Translations under genes and position numbers: made by a program
Source: Actinomycetes bacterium
Lineage (GTDB): Bacteria; Actinomycetota; Actinomycetes; Mycobacteriales; Mycobacteriaceae
NCBI GenBank assembly: GCA_022600605.1
Contig: JAHZKD010000133.1
Location: forward strand, 1-42,414
Direction of reading: 5' to 3'
Length of the DNA stretch: 42,414 nucleotides
The notes under the pieces: generated by a model
The model's database searches: none
The model's input: only the letters and a program-made list of their open reading frames with translations
What the model was told of the DNA's origin: nothing
Shown: in pieces, positions 1 to 7,831 of the stretch
Layout of the letters: every line of letters starts with the position of its first letter
How positions within the stretch are numbered: position 1 is the first letter of the stretch

Positions 1-74
1 GATCGACACAGTTCATCAATGAGGCCCGTCGATTGTCGTCAAACTCGACCAGCCCGAGCGAAACGGCAAACACG

Positions 75-98
75 AAAACCCGGCCCCGCCGTGGCCGG
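75..98 (-). terminator. Probable original tRNA-Ala terminator, left behind at the left island end
   Basis: Read leftward, CCGGCC, a 7-nt loop and GGCCGG form a 6-bp GC-rich hairpin followed by GTTTTCG, a short T run. It lies just outside the 26-bp tRNA-end repeat, at the distance expected of a tRNA terminator. I infer that it served the tRNA-Ala gene before the island separated them. The T tract is short, so strength is uncertain. Confidence 0.5.
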
Positions 99-114
99 AT
101 CAGGTTATTACAAA

Positions 115-140
115 GTGGAGCTAAGGGGACTCGAACCCCT
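115..140. repeat. Left attachment-site repeat (copy of tRNA-Ala 3' end)
   Basis: These 26 bases are identical to bases 42065-42090 in the same orientation. There they form the 3' half of the T-arm and the 3' acceptor strand of tRNA-Ala. Here the rest of the tRNA is absent. Identity ends at 140/141 with an extra T, after which both copies resume with GACC. This is the classic product of tyrosine-integrase insertion into a tRNA 3' end. The intact tRNA is on the right, so this copy is the displaced one. Confidence 0.93.
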
Positions 141-183
141 TGACCGGAAAGGCCCATAATAGCCACTGAGCTGCACAAACGCG

Positions 184-226
184 CTGGGATGCCCTGGGAT
201 GCGAACGGGAAACGACATGAAACGAC
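184..226. repeat. Phased short direct repeats next to the att core, possible integrase arm sites
   Basis: CTGGGATG occurs at 184 and 194, and GAAACGAC at 209 and 219, each pair spaced exactly 10 bases apart. This lies about 45-85 bp inside the left att repeat, where arm-type sites for a tyrosine integrase or excisionase are expected. The role is inferred from position and helical phasing only. Confidence 0.4.
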
Positions 227-251
227 GCCACACGACCTGGGAGAACAGTGA

Positions 252-275
252 GAGTTGTTGACGGCGTCAACACTC
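252..275. promoter_or_regulatory. Inverted repeat, candidate operator near the left island end
   Basis: TGTTGAC-GGC-GTCAACA is a perfect 7-bp dyad with a 3-nt centre, extending imperfectly to GAGT...ACTC. Such 17-bp dyads are typical of TetR-like or phage repressor operators. A good ribosome-binding sequence (GAGGAGA) and an ATG at 312 follow, but that frame does not look like a protein for long. The dyad may have controlled a gene now lost. Confidence 0.4.
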
Positions 276-495
276 ACCCATCCCATAACGATCTGTTCAT
301 GAGGAGACTCAATGGCCTCCCGGGCGGCCTGTCAGCCGAAGGAGATGGCCGAGGACCTCGGAACCATCAGCGAGGTCGCCGCTCTCCGACTGGCCGGGAT
401 CACAGGCCCCCAACATGACTGCCCGCCAATGGGAATCTGCCGCCGCCGCACTGTGAGGTCACAATTGCCCGCCGTCGCCGAGATCGTTAGCCTGC
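276..495. other. No confident gene; possible truncated gene start at 312
   Basis: The ATG at 312 has a convincing Shine-Dalgarno sequence. Its first 50 or so residues are plausible, with a short acidic helical stretch EMAEDLGTISEVAALRL. The frame then runs across the GIY-YIG gene as an arginine/glycine-rich shadow. It may be the head of a lost excisionase or regulator, but I cannot support a function. Confidence 0.3.
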
Positions 496-954
496 GTGGC
501 TCTCAGGGCCGTTTACCCTCATCTGATGGACGCCGAGGGTGCCTTTGTTCCGCACAAGCCCGACCCCGAGTTGTGGGGGACGACGATCCTGTACGCGGTC
601 CGGCTGGACTACTTCGGCAAGCTTTCGAAGAAAGATCGGCACCGGCTTATCGAACACAACCCCGAGGCCAACAAGAAGGCCCCGGTCTTCTACGTCGGAC
701 AGACCACACTGCAGGCCTGGGAGCGGTACGAGAACCATCAGAACGGCCACAAGGACAGCAAGTGGGTGCGCAAGTACGGCCAGCACCTGATCCGGGTCGA
801 CGAGTGGCAGCCGGACTTCGGCGTGGCACTGCCGAAGAAGACCATCAAGGCTGCCTGGAAGTTGGCCCGGCGCAGCAAGTCCGATCCCACCGAGAGAGAG
901 CTGGCATTGACCGAGTTGCTCCGGGCGCAGGGTTACTACGTCATCTCACACTGA
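496..954 (+). CDS. GIY-YIG-like nuclease domain protein
   Basis: This is a protein of 152 aa from the GTG at 496, or 142 aa from an ATG at 526; neither start has a strong ribosome-binding site. Visible in order are ILYAVRL (GIY strand, about residue 31), VFYVGQTT (YIG strand, about 64), an R..Y..H..G helix (ERYENHQNG), and a SKWVRKYG segment. This layout matches single-domain GIY-YIG endonucleases, which cleave DNA with a Tyr/Arg/Glu centre; the usual glutamate is not certain here. The C-terminus is basic and helical. It is the first real gene inside the island and stands alone. Small GIY-YIG proteins are common in phages and defence regions. It could also be a catalytically weakened relative. 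Confidence 0.65.
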   Translation: MALRAVYPHLMDAEGAFVPHKPDPELWGTTILYAVRLDYFGKLSKKDRHRLIEHNPEANKKAPVFYVGQTTLQAWERYENHQNGHKDSKWVRKYGQHLIRVDEWQPDFGVALPKKTIKAAWKLARRSKSDPTERELALTELLRAQGYYVISH

Positions 955-1413
955 GACGGCAGCCGGATGCCCAAGTGTGCCGGATAGTCGCGATCGACGT
1001 CACGATCACCGAAGTGCTTGGTCGCCTTAAGGGTTTGGCCTCCCGGATCGTGGTTGAGCATGGCGGCGGCACCGCCAACGGATAACCGGCCGCCCAAGCT
1101 GAACCCGCGCCGACTCTCTGCACGAATTTTGACTGCGAATAGGTCTGGACTCGTCACGGGGCCAATGTCCGTGACCCTCCACATCAAGCACCCTAGGGCT
1201 GGAATGTCGCCGGGACGCTGCGATCGTGCCTGGCGACCCGAGTAACGAGAACGGGCCTGGCACCGGGCACCGGGCACCGGCGGTTCTGAATAGCTGACAG
1301 GCCACACCAAGATCCACGCAACATGCGTAATTCCCCCCACTGCGGGCATTCATCGGCGCTAACCTTCCGAATAACGCAGCGGCCCCGCTCAGCGTCCGGG
1401 AAGGCAGACAAAC
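955..1413. other. Intergenic, no gene seen
   Basis: The ORFs listed here on both strands are short, rich in Arg/Ser/Pro and overlap one another; none shows a recognisable motif. A short tandem run of CACCGGG units lies near 1261-1280. The stretch should hold the promoter of the secreted-protein gene at 1414, but I see no clear -10/-35 pair. Confidence 0.5.
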
Positions 1414-1743
1414 ATGCGACCTCGAAGCTCTTTCGTCCAGTTGTTGGGCATTGCAACATGTCTCGTATGTTTCAGTCCGGTCGTGAACGCCGACCCGCCC
1501 GGACAAGATCCGCAGATGCCTAACGTCACCATTGGGTGGTGTCCTGGCGGCCAGGGAGGTTTCCTGGCGACGAAGTTCTGCGATGGCTTGCCGTATGCCG
1601 ATGGCAGCTACTGGCACCAGCTGATCATGACCGGAAGCTCGTTCACTGGACCAGTTTTCAACCTGGACTGTGTTGTCTTCAACCCCGACAGCGGCCCGAT
1701 TCCGCAGCCAGCGCCTCCGGGTGGCTGTGACGGTGCGGTGTGA
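1414..1743 (+). CDS. Small secreted protein of mycobacterial type
   Basis: The protein has 109 aa. The N-terminus is a Sec signal peptide: a basic start (MRPRSS), a hydrophobic core (FVQLLGIATCLVCF) and a probable cleavage site at VNA|DPP near residue 26. The mature part is Pro/Gly-rich with four cysteines (WCPGG, KFCDG, LDCVV, GGCDG) and an aromatic YADGSYWHQ segment, and it ends in a proline-rich tail. This composition is common among short exported mycobacterial proteins of unknown function. An AAGG sequence about 10 nt upstream could serve as ribosome-binding site. No operon partner is seen. It suggests a mycobacterial host and could be a decayed host gene carried along. No enzymatic role can be assigned. 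Confidence 0.75.
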   Translation: MRPRSSFVQLLGIATCLVCFSPVVNADPPGQDPQMPNVTIGWCPGGQGGFLATKFCDGLPYADGSYWHQLIMTGSSFTGPVFNLDCVVFNPDSGPIPQPAPPGGCDGAV

Positions 1744-1786
1744 GAGTCGAGAAACCACAGTCTCGGGATCGGCCGACCCGCACCAG

Positions 1787-3032
1787 CTAGTGGCCCATGT
1801 AATCGTGATCCCCAATACTTACCGCCTCCCAGCTTCTCTGGTTGCGAGCGTATTGAAGATGAGCTCGGATCTTTCGGTCCACTCGGACGGAGTAGCAGCC
1901 GGGGCCACCGTTTTTCCACGGTTTGAAGTTGAGGCCCGGCGGTTCGGTCGATTTTTCCAGCATTGATCGGCATTTTGCCCATTTGGCCCGTATCGGTTTG
2001 TCGAGCCGTTGCAGTTCTTTCAGAAATCGTTTTGTCTCGGTGATATTGGGAACCGACTGGAACAGGTCGATATTGATCCCGAGTAGTTGCAGCAGGTCGT
2101 GATCGTCGAGGATGAAGAATGGGGCATCGGTTCCACGCTATGCGCGTGATGCCGGGGTATAACTGACTGGAATCAAGTCCCGGTGGAACTGCCCATTCCG
2201 GATCCACGACCGAGGCGTGTTGAAACTGGGCCGACAGTTCCTGGCACCCCCCGACGTAGCCACTGCGATTTTTTGCGTATTGGGGCGCGAGGTCATAGCC
2301 AGCAGGTTGTCTCTTGCAGTAGTCGACGAGGGCGGCGTACCCGCCACCCGATTTACGCAGAACCCCGCCTCCTGGCCACCTGAAGCCCCGGAGCATGTAG
2401 GCATTGGCCAGGGCTTCCTCCAGCTCGACGTAACCCGCAGCGTTCCGGTAAGCGGTCTTTGCCTTCCAATAAACTTCCCGTCCCGACACCAGTTCCCAGT
2501 TGGCCGCCATGCAGTCGGTGGCGAAATGGAACAGTTCGTGCCTGAAGATGGCGTGGAAGGCGAGTTCAATTCTCCGCTCCATGCTGACGGGTAGACCGGC
2601 CAGAGCATCCCTTGCCATGACGAGTATGCCCTTGATGGGGATGTAAATGCCGTGCTGGTAACGCTGTTGGTGGAAGGTCATGTACCACCCGAGTGCATCT
2701 ATTCCACGGACTTGTTCGAGCCGTTTCATGTCGCCGCCGTCGTGCTCACTGAGGACGTTGTCAATCTCGGCCTCGGTGACAGCGGGCGGGACTTCAAAAA
2801 CGACGCTGGGTTCGTCGGAGAACTCATCGTCGCCATCGGGCCAATCGGGGTTATCCGGCACCGAGTCGACGAGGAATCCGCCTCGGTCTGGAGTCCATAT
2901 CGGAGTCGCCCGGTCGTTTCCTGCCCTAACGTCTTCGGGAAGCGGCTCATAACGAAGCGCACCAGGCACATCTTCCAGCGCCATCCGGATCTCACGAACC
3001 GAAGGAACGCGACCGTTTGTCATGGCTGACAT
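1787..3032 (-). pseudogene. HELFH metallopeptidase-like protein joined to a ParE/RelE-like toxin domain, frameshifted
   Basis: From the ATG at 3032 the frame is convincingly coding for about 300 codons. It then changes frame near 2120-2150, after RIAWNR, and continues as APFFILDDHDLLQLLGI to a TAG at 1787. The downstream part has no start codon of its own before an internal ATG, so this looks like one gene with a frameshift. The N-terminal half has FRHELFHFATD (about residue 163), a zinc-metallopeptidase-like HExxH variant, followed by a helix with glutamates (ELEEALANAYMLRGFR) that could hold the third metal ligand. The C-terminal 80 residues (LNFKPW, YSVRVDRKIRAHL, WEAVSIGDHDYM) match the RelE/ParE toxin fold, with its typical IGxHDxY ending. 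The annotated 474-aa ORF beyond the shift is a shadow. A sequencing error or recoding cannot be excluded. Confidence 0.65.
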
Positions 3033-3389
3033 GCTCCCATCCAGAAGTGACTGTTCGCTGTGCGGGGGGGACGTCTACTGGGGAACAAAGAGACTCTGGT
3101 GGTGGCTGGCACCCGCCTCAGGGGCGACACGTTGTGAGCGGCTTTAGCGCCAGACCGATCACGGGTTTGTGGTGGCGACTTGTCATGCCGCCACGGCCTG
3201 AGATCGGTTGCAACCTCACGCCACGCTGGACGGGTGGTGAGTGAGAGAAAGAAGCCGCTACTCGACACCCCGGCTCTCCCACTCTCCGAAGGTTCCTTGA
3301 TCCGAGATCCATTCTCGACGGCCATTGCAAGAACGGCCGAGAGCGACGGCAGCAGCAGTCGACGGGGAGGGAAAGACGATGTTGCGGGT
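3033..3389. other. No intact gene; decayed sequence
   Basis: The ORFs here, including the 190-aa ORF at 3020-3592 on the minus strand, are rich in Arg/Ser/Pro and have no motif. Because an integrase C-terminus follows on the plus strand, this is probably the wrecked body of that recombinase gene, too decayed to read. Confidence 0.4.
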
Positions 3390-3574
3390 GACACGGCCTC
3401 TGCCATCCTCCACGGCAATGGCACCTGCGCCACAGCTCGATCGCGGTGACTACAGGGACCTACGTCGAAGTCATCGAAGCCGTCCAGTGTGATGCGCTGG
3501 ACTCGATGAGCCCTCTGTTCCCCACCGTCGACGCGATCGACACAACTCCAGGATTCTTCCCTCCCGATGCCTAG
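3390..3574 (+). pseudogene. Tyrosine recombinase (integrase) C-terminal remnant
   Basis: Two frames read in sequence give the end of a phage-type integrase. The first is DTASAILHGNGT, the helix that follows the HxLRH motif in these enzymes. After a frameshift comes RHSSIAVTTGTYVEVIEA, the conserved H-SSI-VT...Y block that carries the catalytic tyrosine, and then a tail ending in TAG at 3572. No start and no upstream catalytic arginine can be read, so the gene is dead. It may be the remains of the integrase that inserted the island, or of an older element. Confidence 0.65.
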
Positions 3575-3848
3575 CAACAGATGCCGATGCAATGGCCCTT
3601 GGGGCCATAGGGCGGTGCGGGCGCGACGGCCGTGCGCAGCGCCTCATGCGAAGATCCCGCGGAGCCTGATCTGCGCTAACCCTTTCGCTCGATGATCCGC
3701 CGGCGGCGTCGATCCATATCGGGCGTTCTAGGCAGTAGAACACGCAATCATCGTTGGGCAGGTCGAGCGGACCAGCAAGCAACGGCGACTCTCTTCTAGC
3801 GGTCGCTGCGCAACGCGAGCCAGGGACACCCGGGTGCAGAGCCTCGCC
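3575..3848. other. Intergenic, no gene supported
   Basis: A minus-strand ORF from 3782 begins with a protein-like stretch (LPNDDCVFYCLERPIWID) and then turns Arg/Ser-rich, so it may be the head of a broken gene. Nothing else is recognisable between the integrase remnant and the end of the 336-aa gene. Confidence 0.35.
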
Positions 3849-4859
3849 TCACCACTTTCCGTCGGTGACTGCGTCCGGGCTGACGTCGCCCAGTCTCACG
3901 ACAGTATTCGGATCGACGGGCAGGAACGGATTCTCTGCACCGCCAGACATTTCCCCAACGGTCTTGAGGTCCGCCAAGGTCTGCGCCGGCGCCAGATCCC
4001 GGGCATCGGCGTCGTAGTAGTCGAACCACGGCAGACCAGCGCTCACGTAGGCGTCGCGGTCGACCGGTGAGGGCGGCGGCATTTCGCCGGTGATCGCCGT
4101 CCACTGGGCGGCCGAGCACAAATGGACGAACACGCGACGGGCGCCGCTCTCGTCGTAGTCAGCGAGCGGGCGATCGTCGGTGTACACCTCCTGACGCATC
4201 CGCCCGCCGACCCCCAACCCCATGTCCGCTGAACCTGTGGGTGCCAAACACGGCATCGGGGCCATGTCCGAACAGACCTCGTAGGGCGCTCGCCGTGCGG
4301 CCCGCCAGGCCGCTAGGGCCTCTTCGGTCAGCCCGACCGCCCGCAATTGCACCCCACCGTGCGTCTCGTGGCCCGTAACCTGACCTTCGACAGTTGCACC
4401 GGAACCGAGAGGCACGGCGACGAACTGCCGGATAAATCCATCGCCGGCGTTGATGCCATCGAGCCACGGCTGATCAGGCAGCACAACGTAGTTCTGCGGG
4501 TCTTTGACCAGGTGCTCGATCCACGGCAAGCCGCTCACCGCGCACACCTTGCCTACACCTACCTGCAACGCGGCAGGCTCTGACGCACCAAAGGACAGCC
4601 ACATCGCCTCGCGTTGGTAGATCGGCAACATCACTCCGCCGCGGACGAGCCACTCCGCTGGCGCAGTCGCGGGATAGTCCGCCACCCGCCGCAAGGGAAA
4701 CCGGCCCAGACCCGGCGGCAACGGATGCAGTCCCGTGTCTGGGATTCGCAGGGTCCGCTCGAACTCCACCGTCACCGGACCCATCACGAGCTGGTCCCTG
4801 ACGATCTCCAGCGGCGCACTCTCTGCTGGCGCACTCTCTGCTGGTGCACTGTCTTTCAC
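3849..4859 (-). CDS. Conserved protein of unknown function (336 aa)
   Basis: The coding character is strong throughout. The N-terminus has three SAPAES/SAPLE-like repeats, mirrored in DNA as tandem copies near 4815-4850, and looks like a flexible acidic lead. The core begins at about residue 20 with VTVEFERTLRIPDTG, followed by LHPLPPGLGRFPLRRVADY and RGGVMLPIYQREAMWLSF. A motif with VGVGKVCAVSG and W.DGI lies mid-protein. There are no membrane segments or known catalytic motifs. Similar proteins are, as I recall, widespread in actinomycetes as hypothetical proteins, so this may be a housekeeping-like passenger rather than a defence gene. It is the last of three leftward genes after the TM0106-type nuclease and a small ORF; gaps of 183 and 85 bp leave the operon uncertain. 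Confidence 0.8.
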   Translation of the reverse strand: MKDSAPAESAPAESAPLEIVRDQLVMGPVTVEFERTLRIPDTGLHPLPPGLGRFPLRRVADYPATAPAEWLVRGGVMLPIYQREAMWLSFGASEPAALQVGVGKVCAVSGLPWIEHLVKDPQNYVVLPDQPWLDGINAGDGFIRQFVAVPLGSGATVEGQVTGHETHGGVQLRAVGLTEEALAAWRAARRAPYEVCSDMAPMPCLAPTGSADMGLGVGGRMRQEVYTDDRPLADYDESGARRVFVHLCSAAQWTAITGEMPPPSPVDRDAYVSAGLPWFDYYDADARDLAPAQTLADLKTVGEMSGGAENPFLPVDPNTVVRLGDVSPDAVTDGKW

Positions 4860-5042
4860 GCTGCCCCCATCTGTTGATTTCTGCGTTCCCGATATCTGTA
4901 TCAGCTGTCACCGACACAAAAACTTCGCGCGCTAACCGGGCGCCCAACCGAGCAGCGTGGGGGTTAGATCTTGCTCGGCTGCGGTGGGTGAATGTCTGGC
5001 GGGCCGGAGGCGTCCGTTTTCCCGCCTCCAGCTCCTGCCGCG

Positions 5043-5288
5043 TCAGCCGCGCCGAGCCGTATCGACCTGATCCTTGATTTCCCGGTATGTCGAGACCCGC
5101 GCCACCACGGAATCGGAAGCGGAGGAGCGCACCTCGTTGTCTGGCTCTACAGCAATCCCGTAGAGCAACCCGTTCAACTTCGCGTGCAGCTCTGCCCGTT
5201 GCTGAGCGGTAAGCGCATCCCTGCGTTCTTGGTCTAACGACCTGTCGATCAGACGGGCTTCCCCAGCGCATCTCTTGATCAGGCGCAC
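5043..5288 (-). CDS. Small hypothetical protein (81 aa)
   Basis: The ORF starts at a GTG. The upstream reading frame is open back to a TGA only about 20 codons away and has no ATG, so the start is unsure. The product is helical and charged, with two recognisable segments: RRDALTAQQRAELHAKLNGLLYGI and STYREIKDQVDTARR. The alternation suggests an amphipathic or coiled-coil protein. It lies 85 bp downstream of the TM0106-type nuclease gene in the same direction and could be its small partner. No family was recognised. Composition is more protein-like than the shadows in the other frames, but a non-coding origin remains possible. Confidence 0.45.
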   Translation of the reverse strand: MRLIKRCAGEARLIDRSLDQERRDALTAQQRAELHAKLNGLLYGIAVEPDNEVRSSASDSVVARVSTYREIKDQVDTARRG

Positions 5289-5373
5289 TCGCTTGTGGGC
5301 GGCGGCGGCAGCCGCGCGGCCCAGGCGCTGCTGAAGACTTCGGGATCAGCGATCCGTCCGCCTCCGGCTGATC

Positions 5374-7122
5374 TCATTCCTGCGCAGCAAGACGCTCAAG
5401 CGCATCGGTCTGGCGCATTCCGTCGCGGATCGCGGCCATTGCCGCGCAGTCGTCTTCGTTATAAGTCAGCAGCCATGACTTGGCGTTGGCGGCCTCAACC
5501 TCGTCGCCGCTCTCATGCAGCTGGGCTAGATGGGTTTGCGAGATCGCCCCGCCGGGATCCTCGACGCGCCAGTGAAAGCCGAAGCGTGGCGCAACCTGTT
5601 TGATGCTGCTGCCGTGCACGGCGACGAAGTGGCGTTTGAAGAACTGCTCGAGGTCGACGAAGACCCCGCCGCACTGGGGATCGATAAGATCAGCGACCGC
5701 GGACGTACCCAGGATCCGTTGCAGCTGCGCACGTTCTGGAGATGACCAGTGGAACACCAGAAGAGTGCTGCCGTCCCTTCTGGCGGCGGCGATCTGGGCG
5801 CGCAGCCATTCGGCGAATTCGACGGCCAGCCGGTGTTCGGAATCGGTTTTCATGGCAGACCAGTTCGCGAAGTGGTGGTAGCGCGGAGTCGTGTCGTCAG
5901 CACCACGGCGCACCCGGGCACCCCAGAGGTAGACGAATTGATTTGTGTCCCATTCGACATCGAGATCGATCTCGATGTCCGCGACCGGCACCGGCCCGGG
6001 TCGGGCTCGGGCGATGTCGATTCCGGCGACGATCATCGCGGCCCGCTCGATGACGCCCCGCAGCCGGCGGCGGGCCCCGGCGCGGCTGCGGTGGCTGACT
6101 TCGGGGTAGTAGGTATCGGCGAACCCGTCGTCGTCGGGGTCCAGGGCCGCAAGCTCCGCGGTAGTAGCCACCCCCAACTGCCGCAGGGCCAGCCATTCGC
6201 GGGTATCCAAGCCACCCACGTTGATCAGCGCCGAGGGATCCTCGGGTCCCATCTTGTCCGCGCAGAACTGCTCGTAGGGGCATCGGCGGCATTCCGGCTG
6301 CCCGATCGGGGCCACCAACAGCCGAGGGTTATCGCCGGCTCCGCCGACGCGCCGGGCGGTTTGGGCGACCTTGACCCGGAAAGCGTGTTCATGGTCGTAA
6401 CGCTGCAGCAGGGATCGGCGGGCCTTGCCCTGGCTGCGCGAGAACGTAAACGCACCCGGCGCCTCCAAGTCATGCCACACCAAAACCAACTCCTCGTCGC
6501 CCCCGCCGAAGATGTCCAGGCCGGTGCTGCCCAGCACCGCCCCCGATGCCGGTCTCCCGGGGGTTCTGCCGCACGCGTTGAGCATCCGCCAGTAGTGAGC
6601 CAGCTGGATCCCGTCACCGTAGCGATGGGGGGTCGCCGCACTCCAGCCCGGCACCGTCCGCCGGACAGCGGGATTGTCCAGCGTGGACACCTCGACGGTG
6701 GTGCGTTGCGACTGCTGTGCGCTGCGGTGGTTCTTGACATCGCCGGGCAGGTACCCGCCGTCGACAGCGACCAGCAGGTCGGGTCTGCCGGTACGTCCGC
6801 CGGCCGGATCATCGGGCAGCCAGCCCCCCATCACCAGCGGGGCGCCGTTGTCCATCGCCTCCACGGTGGCCGCCACCGCTGCATCACGGCGTAACTGTCG
6901 ATCGATCAGCACCCCACCGGGATTCAGTGCCCTTAGTCGAGCAAAGGCATCTGACTCGAAAGCGTTTCCGGCGTCGATGCGGGCCTGATCCTCTGCGCTG
7001 GGAACCTCCACGGTGCGGACCAGCGGCAGCGCGTCATATTGTGCGCGCACAGCACACCGTTTGGCGGCGCAGCCCCCCAGCAGTACCGGTGTCACACTCG
7101 ACTCAGTCATCGTGACGCACAT
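5374..7122 (-). CDS. TM0106-type RecB-like nuclease with C-terminal RNase H-like domain
   Basis: The protein has 582 aa; ATGs at 7122 and 7110 are both possible starts. The N-terminal half is a Cas4/RecB-type PD-(D/E)XK nuclease. GGCAAKRCAVR supplies the first cysteine, GRPDLLV about residue 116 the catalytic Asp, GDVKNHR the DxK-type lysine, and CRRCPYEQFC about residue 280 the cluster-binding cysteines. A helix-hairpin-like linker follows (LRQLGVATTAELAALDPDD). The C-terminal half has the DEDD/RNase H-like pattern IEIDLDVEWD (about 386), LLVFHWSS, and a closing YNEDDCAAM (about 555). Family members (TM0106 family, related to YprB) are predicted DNA processing enzymes, often in defence or repair neighbourhoods. 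Here it stands at the head of a short leftward group. All key residues are present, so it should be active. The substrate is unknown. Confidence 0.85.
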   Translation of the reverse strand: MCVTMTESSVTPVLLGGCAAKRCAVRAQYDALPLVRTVEVPSAEDQARIDAGNAFESDAFARLRALNPGGVLIDRQLRRDAAVAATVEAMDNGAPLVMGGWLPDDPAGGRTGRPDLLVAVDGGYLPGDVKNHRSAQQSQRTTVEVSTLDNPAVRRTVPGWSAATPHRYGDGIQLAHYWRMLNACGRTPGRPASGAVLGSTGLDIFGGGDEELVLVWHDLEAPGAFTFSRSQGKARRSLLQRYDHEHAFRVKVAQTARRVGGAGDNPRLLVAPIGQPECRRCPYEQFCADKMGPEDPSALINVGGLDTREWLALRQLGVATTAELAALDPDDDGFADTYYPEVSHRSRAGARRRLRGVIERAAMIVAGIDIARARPGPVPVADIEIDLDVEWDTNQFVYLWGARVRRGADDTTPRYHHFANWSAMKTDSEHRLAVEFAEWLRAQIAAARRDGSTLLVFHWSSPERAQLQRILGTSAVADLIDPQCGGVFVDLEQFFKRHFVAVHGSSIKQVAPRFGFHWRVEDPGGAISQTHLAQLHESGDEVEAANAKSWLLTYNEDDCAAMAAIRDGMRQTDALERLAAQE

Positions 7123-7429
7123 TCGCCGACAATGTCACGGCGTAGCTACCCCGTGGAAGTATCTCAGCGGCGACGAAGTCTTCACCAGCCGCGCCCCGTC
7201 GTTGGTTGGTGAGCTTCGGCCACCTCATTATGGTCGCAATATTTCATGCCGTATCGCTGCAACGGGTGGCGGGCGATCCCGCTGACTCAACCGAGGCGGC
7301 GATACAGTCGCGCTGTACAGCCAGGCACTGTTCACGCACCTCACCCACCGTCGGCGACAGTCGGTAGGCGTGCTGGTGACAGAAACCGGTGAGTTGATGC
7401 CGGGCGCCGACGGGGGCCGCACCGGCCGG
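7123..7429. other. Intergenic, no gene supported
   Basis: This should contain the promoter of the leftward nuclease gene. A minus-strand ORF at 7244-7453 contains a protein-like patch (HQHAYRLSPTVGEVREQC) but has no motif I recognise. It may be another fragment of a decayed gene. Confidence 0.35.
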
Positions 7430-7830
7430 CGTGGGATCCAGCGACTTCAACACTGCCAGTTTGGCTTTCGCGGTTCCGCTGGCCGGACGTACGCCACAGA
7501 GCGTCGGTGCCGAAATCTCTCGCAGCCTTGCTCAAAAACCGAGATGCAAGGCAAGGGCGCCCGTTCCCGTCACGGCGCGGGGAGGACCGGTGACTGACGT
7601 TGGATGAGCTTCGGTGGGTGTTCGATTCTGCCATGCATACGGTGCGGGTGGCGGCCGCCGGGCAACGCCACGATGAGATCGAGGCGACCGGGGAGTCTGT
7701 CACACCAGAGTTCCCCGTCATGGTTTCTCATGAATTGCGATATTCCTGCTCGAATTTAGCGATTGCCGGCGGCGCGAACATCAATGTGTTGCGGCGACTT
7801 ATAGGCCACAAGAAGGTTTTATCAGTGCCC
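7430..7830 (+). pseudogene. Second tyrosine recombinase remnant
   Basis: One frame gives FAVPLAGRTPQSVGAEISRSL, matching the middle of the integrase catalytic domain where a VPL strand precedes a helix. After a stop and a frame change, the ORF from 7600 gives SHELRYSCSNLAIAGGANINV (about 7725-7790) and LRRLIGHKK, the HxLRY and LGHK boxes. Sequence similarity ends right after GHK, before the catalytic tyrosine, where an ISL3-type transposase fragment begins. The gene is therefore truncated as well as frameshifted. It differs in sequence from the 3390-3574 remnant, so two separate integrases have decayed here. Confidence 0.65.
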
Positions 7831-7831
7831 G

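Noticed and set aside
312-1085. 257-aa plus-strand ORF starting after a good ribosome-binding site
   Set aside because: Beyond about 50 codons it is an Arg/Gly-rich shadow of the GIY-YIG gene; only a truncated gene head is possible.
1608-1786. C-terminal 60 residues of the 474-aa minus-strand ORF
   Set aside because: After the frameshift the real frame ends at the TAG at 1787; this stretch is antisense to the secreted-protein gene.
3020-3592. 190-aa minus-strand ORF
   Set aside because: Arg/Ser/Pro-rich with no motif, and it lies antisense to a readable integrase remnant.
5749-6894. 381-aa plus-strand ORF
   Set aside because: Antisense shadow of the TM0106-type nuclease, whose motifs are clear on the minus strand.
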